64,000 nt of DNA from an uncultured Lachnospiraceae bacterium (lineage in GTDB: Bacteria > Bacillota > Clostridia > Lachnospirales > Lachnospiraceae): the NCBI GenBank assembly GCA_910589105.1, contig CAJUST010000007.1, positions 42,853 through 106,852 on the forward strand, read 5' to 3'. Below the pieces are notes generated by a model. The model was given only the letters and a program-made list of their open reading frames with translations, was not told the DNA's origin and searched no databases. Positions 62,361-64,000 of the stretch are shown piece after piece; position 1 is the stretch's first letter, and each line of letters starts with the position of its first letter. The translations under genes and the position numbers were made by a program.

Positions 62361-62870
62361 ATGGATTTTTTATTGAGAAAATGGGAAAAAGAGGATGCGA
62401 AAGACATCGCAAAAGCAGCAAATAATTTAAAGATTGCAGAAAATTTACGGAATGTATTTCCATACCCTTATGCCTTAGAAGATGCGGTTTGGTTTATAAA
62501 TGACTGTATTAAAAAAGAAGGAAAACGACAGATTGCCCGTGTGATTGATATAAATGGCGCAGCAGTTGGAAGCATTGGAGTATTTCAACAGAACGATATA
62601 TACGAAAAATCAGGGGAATTAGGATACTGGCTCTCGGAAGATTTTTGGGGACAGGGCATTGTTTCACAGGCAATACAACTGATTTGTAAGGAAGCATTTC
62701 AGACATTTGATTTAAACCGAATCTATGCAGAACCATTTGCGCACAACATTGGCTCAAGAAAGGCTCTGGAAAAAGCAGGGTTCCAATACGAAGGAACTAT
62801 GAAAAACGGCGTTTTTAAAAATGGATCTGTTTATTCTTATTGCATATACGCTCTCTTACGCGGGGAGTGA
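62361..62870 (+). CDS. GNAT family N-acetyltransferase (RimJ/RimL type)
   Basis: 169 residues, opening MDFLLRKWEKEDAKDIAKAANNLKIAENLR. The acetyl-CoA site is GYWLSEDFWGQGIVSQAIQLI (about 92-112), then NRIYAEPFAHNIGSRKALEKAGFQYEG near 118-145. This subfamily acetylates N-terminal amines of proteins or small-molecule amines; the substrate is not predictable. AAAGGAG precedes the ATG. Immediately followed by a broken tetR start whose ribosome site lies in the gene's end. Confidence 0.92.
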   Translation: MDFLLRKWEKEDAKDIAKAANNLKIAENLRNVFPYPYALEDAVWFINDCIKKEGKRQIARVIDINGAAVGSIGVFQQNDIYEKSGELGYWLSEDFWGQGIVSQAIQLICKEAFQTFDLNRIYAEPFAHNIGSRKALEKAGFQYEGTMKNGVFKNGSVYSYCIYALLRGE

Positions 62871-62878
62871 ACAGTCGT

Positions 62879-62958
62879 ATGGGGAAAAAGCAGAACGGAC
62901 AAAAGAGAAAATTTTATGCGGGGCTTACAGACTTTTTGCCCAAAAGGGATTTAAACAA
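62879..62958 (+). pseudogene. Remnant of a TetR-family regulator (5' end only)
   Basis: The ATG at 62879 is preceded by GGGGAGTG. After GGGGAAAAA the reading frame slips by one base: adding one A would give MGKKAERTKEKILCG followed by AYRLFAQKGFKQ, a classical TetR N-terminal helix. Similarity stops near 62958, before the recognition helix. So the gene has both a homopolymer frameshift and a 3' truncation. The former ABC permease pseudogene begins to the right in the opposite direction. Confidence 0.7.
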
Positions 62959-62968
62959 GCAAGAATCA

Positions 62969-64000
62969 TCACAGACAACCGCTTGTATGCCAAAATTTTA
63001 AAACGAAATCTCGCAGCTTTGTGACATTTAAAAACCGAGTTGCGCCAGTATTTCGGGCAGTAGCCGTATTCTCATTTGCACAGACTTTTGCCATTACGAT
63101 AAGGTCAAAACGATTATCGGCAACGCTTGAAAGACCGTCCATCGAAACATGATTGAAACGGACGGTATCTCCCACTTTAACATCTGGATTGTCAATCATA
63201 TTTCCGTTATCGTCACATTCCACATTAAGCAAAACATATTTTCCTGTTTTAAGAGCCTGCCAGTCTATCTCTCCTTCCACGACTTCCATATTTTTTAGCA
63301 GGAAGATTTGAAAAAGCGTTGCTTTCAGCAGAAAAGGCTTCTTCTAACACACGGGCTGTATATAATCTTCCGCCCGTTTCAAAACAGCCGCTTTCCATAA
63401 CTGTTTCTAGAAAGGATTCCGACAAATCATTCGTTTCATACCGAAATTGAAAATAATCCGCAGCCGAAACCACAAAATCAGTATTTACAAATTTTGCTAT
63501 ATATTTATCAATATCAAAGCCACTGGAAAAAGTAAATACTGTATTAAACAACACCAACGATAGTGTCATGGAAACGATTACAAGCGCGGTACGCTTACGG
63601 TTTCGTCCTAAATTTGCCAGCGCCATACGATAAATTTTTGCTCCATGCGTAGAATTTTTAAGTGCATGTTTCTTTCCTCTAAATGCAGACGAATCATTTT
63701 CCGTATATTTGATTGCTTCAATTGGAGATACCGTTCCTGCAATTTTGGCAGGCTTTTGCACGCTAATCAAGACGGTAAAGACTGCAAACGCAGCAGCCCC
63801 TATAAAAATCAGCGGGTTGGCAGTTACGGTTATGCCAGCATCCGCAGTATAAATTGTCCCATTCATTAGGAATGGCACTAATGCACGTCCCAGAAAAAAT
63901 CCAATCAGCAGACCAATGGGAACTCCTATCAAAAAAAGATTGGCCGCCTGACGGTTAATCATCTTTTTTATCTGCCGCTTTGTTGTTCCTAAAGTCTTTA
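62969..64000 (-). pseudogene. FtsX-type ABC transporter permease, frameshifted and truncated (runs off the right edge)
   Basis: From the right edge the frame is open: KTLGTTKRQIKKMINRQAAN (typical FtsX motif), membrane helices, MALANLGRNRKRTALVIVSMTLSLVLF, and an extracellular MacB-like part. At about 63289-63296 a run of six A shifts the frame: with five A it would read PAKNMEVVEGEIDW and continue into VLLNVECDDNGN and FDLIVMAKVCANENTATARNTG, now in another frame. The C-terminal end (TKLRDFVLKFWHTSGCL) is foreign, so the final membrane helix is lost. Probably once an antimicrobial-peptide or macrolide-type exporter with the neighbouring TetR regulator. Confidence 0.8.

Overview
The window looks like the chromosome of a motile, spore-forming, anaerobic Firmicute, most likely a Lachnospiraceae member (class Clostridia). 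The evidence is the one-strand fla/che supercluster starting directly downstream of codY, CheC/CheD/FliY-type chemotaxis, an intact sporulation sigma-K gene, single-chain pyruvate:ferredoxin oxidoreductase, an [FeFe]-hydrogenase-type protein and a type III glutamine synthetase. The species call is inference. Nearly everything is on the minus strand, so the genes read from high to low coordinates. No rRNA, tRNA, CRISPR array, insertion sequence or prophage was recognised.

Layout from left to right. (1) 1-613: start of an ABC ATPase and its YtrA-type GntR repressor, with a palindromic operator candidate. (2) 731-5905: a housekeeping block transcribed rplS, lepB, rbgA, rnhB, a FliK-like gene, an orphan FlhB C-terminal-domain gene, yraN; it resembles the Bacillus rplS-ylqF-rnhB-ylqG-ylqH order. 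(3) 5946-39745: the flagellar/chemotaxis cluster. In transcription order it runs flgB, flgC, fliE, fliF, fliG, fliH, fliI, fliJ, a MotE/YlxF-like gene, fliK, flgD, a small conserved flagellar gene and flgE. After a hairpin terminator and a new promoter candidate come motA, motB, fliL, fliM, fliY, cheY, fliO, fliP, fliQ, fliR, flhB, flhA, flhF, flhG, cheB, cheA, cheW, cheC, cheD, a small membrane protein, fliA, fapA and three poorly characterised genes. It encodes basal body, rod, hook, export gate, stator, switch, placement GTPase/ATPase and sigma-28; flagellin, filament cap and cheR are not here. (4) 39808-46286: codY, topA, dprA, comM and sigK. (5) 46313-49782: trpS behind a DUF5662 gene and a GH13 debranching-like protein that has lost its catalytic motifs. 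(6) 50015-58306: glnN, fba, pyruvate:ferredoxin oxidoreductase and the hydrogenase-type protein: nitrogen assimilation, glycolysis and fermentative electron disposal. (7) 58307-64000: looser, AT-rich accessory sequence with an ABC-F ATPase, an M50-type membrane protease, a GNAT acetyltransferase, and a decayed TetR gene facing a frameshifted, truncated FtsX-type ABC permease.

The most interesting points are: the apparently catalytically dead GH13 protein co-transcribed with trpS; an orphan FliK-like/FlhB-C pair outside the flagellar operon; the uncharacterised tail of the fla/che operon; a divergent signature motif in the ABC-F protein; a possible attenuator before glnN; and the deletion scar at the right edge. 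No unequivocally new multi-gene system was seen. Function calls rest on motif recognition by eye, and promoter and terminator calls on consensus matching by eye.
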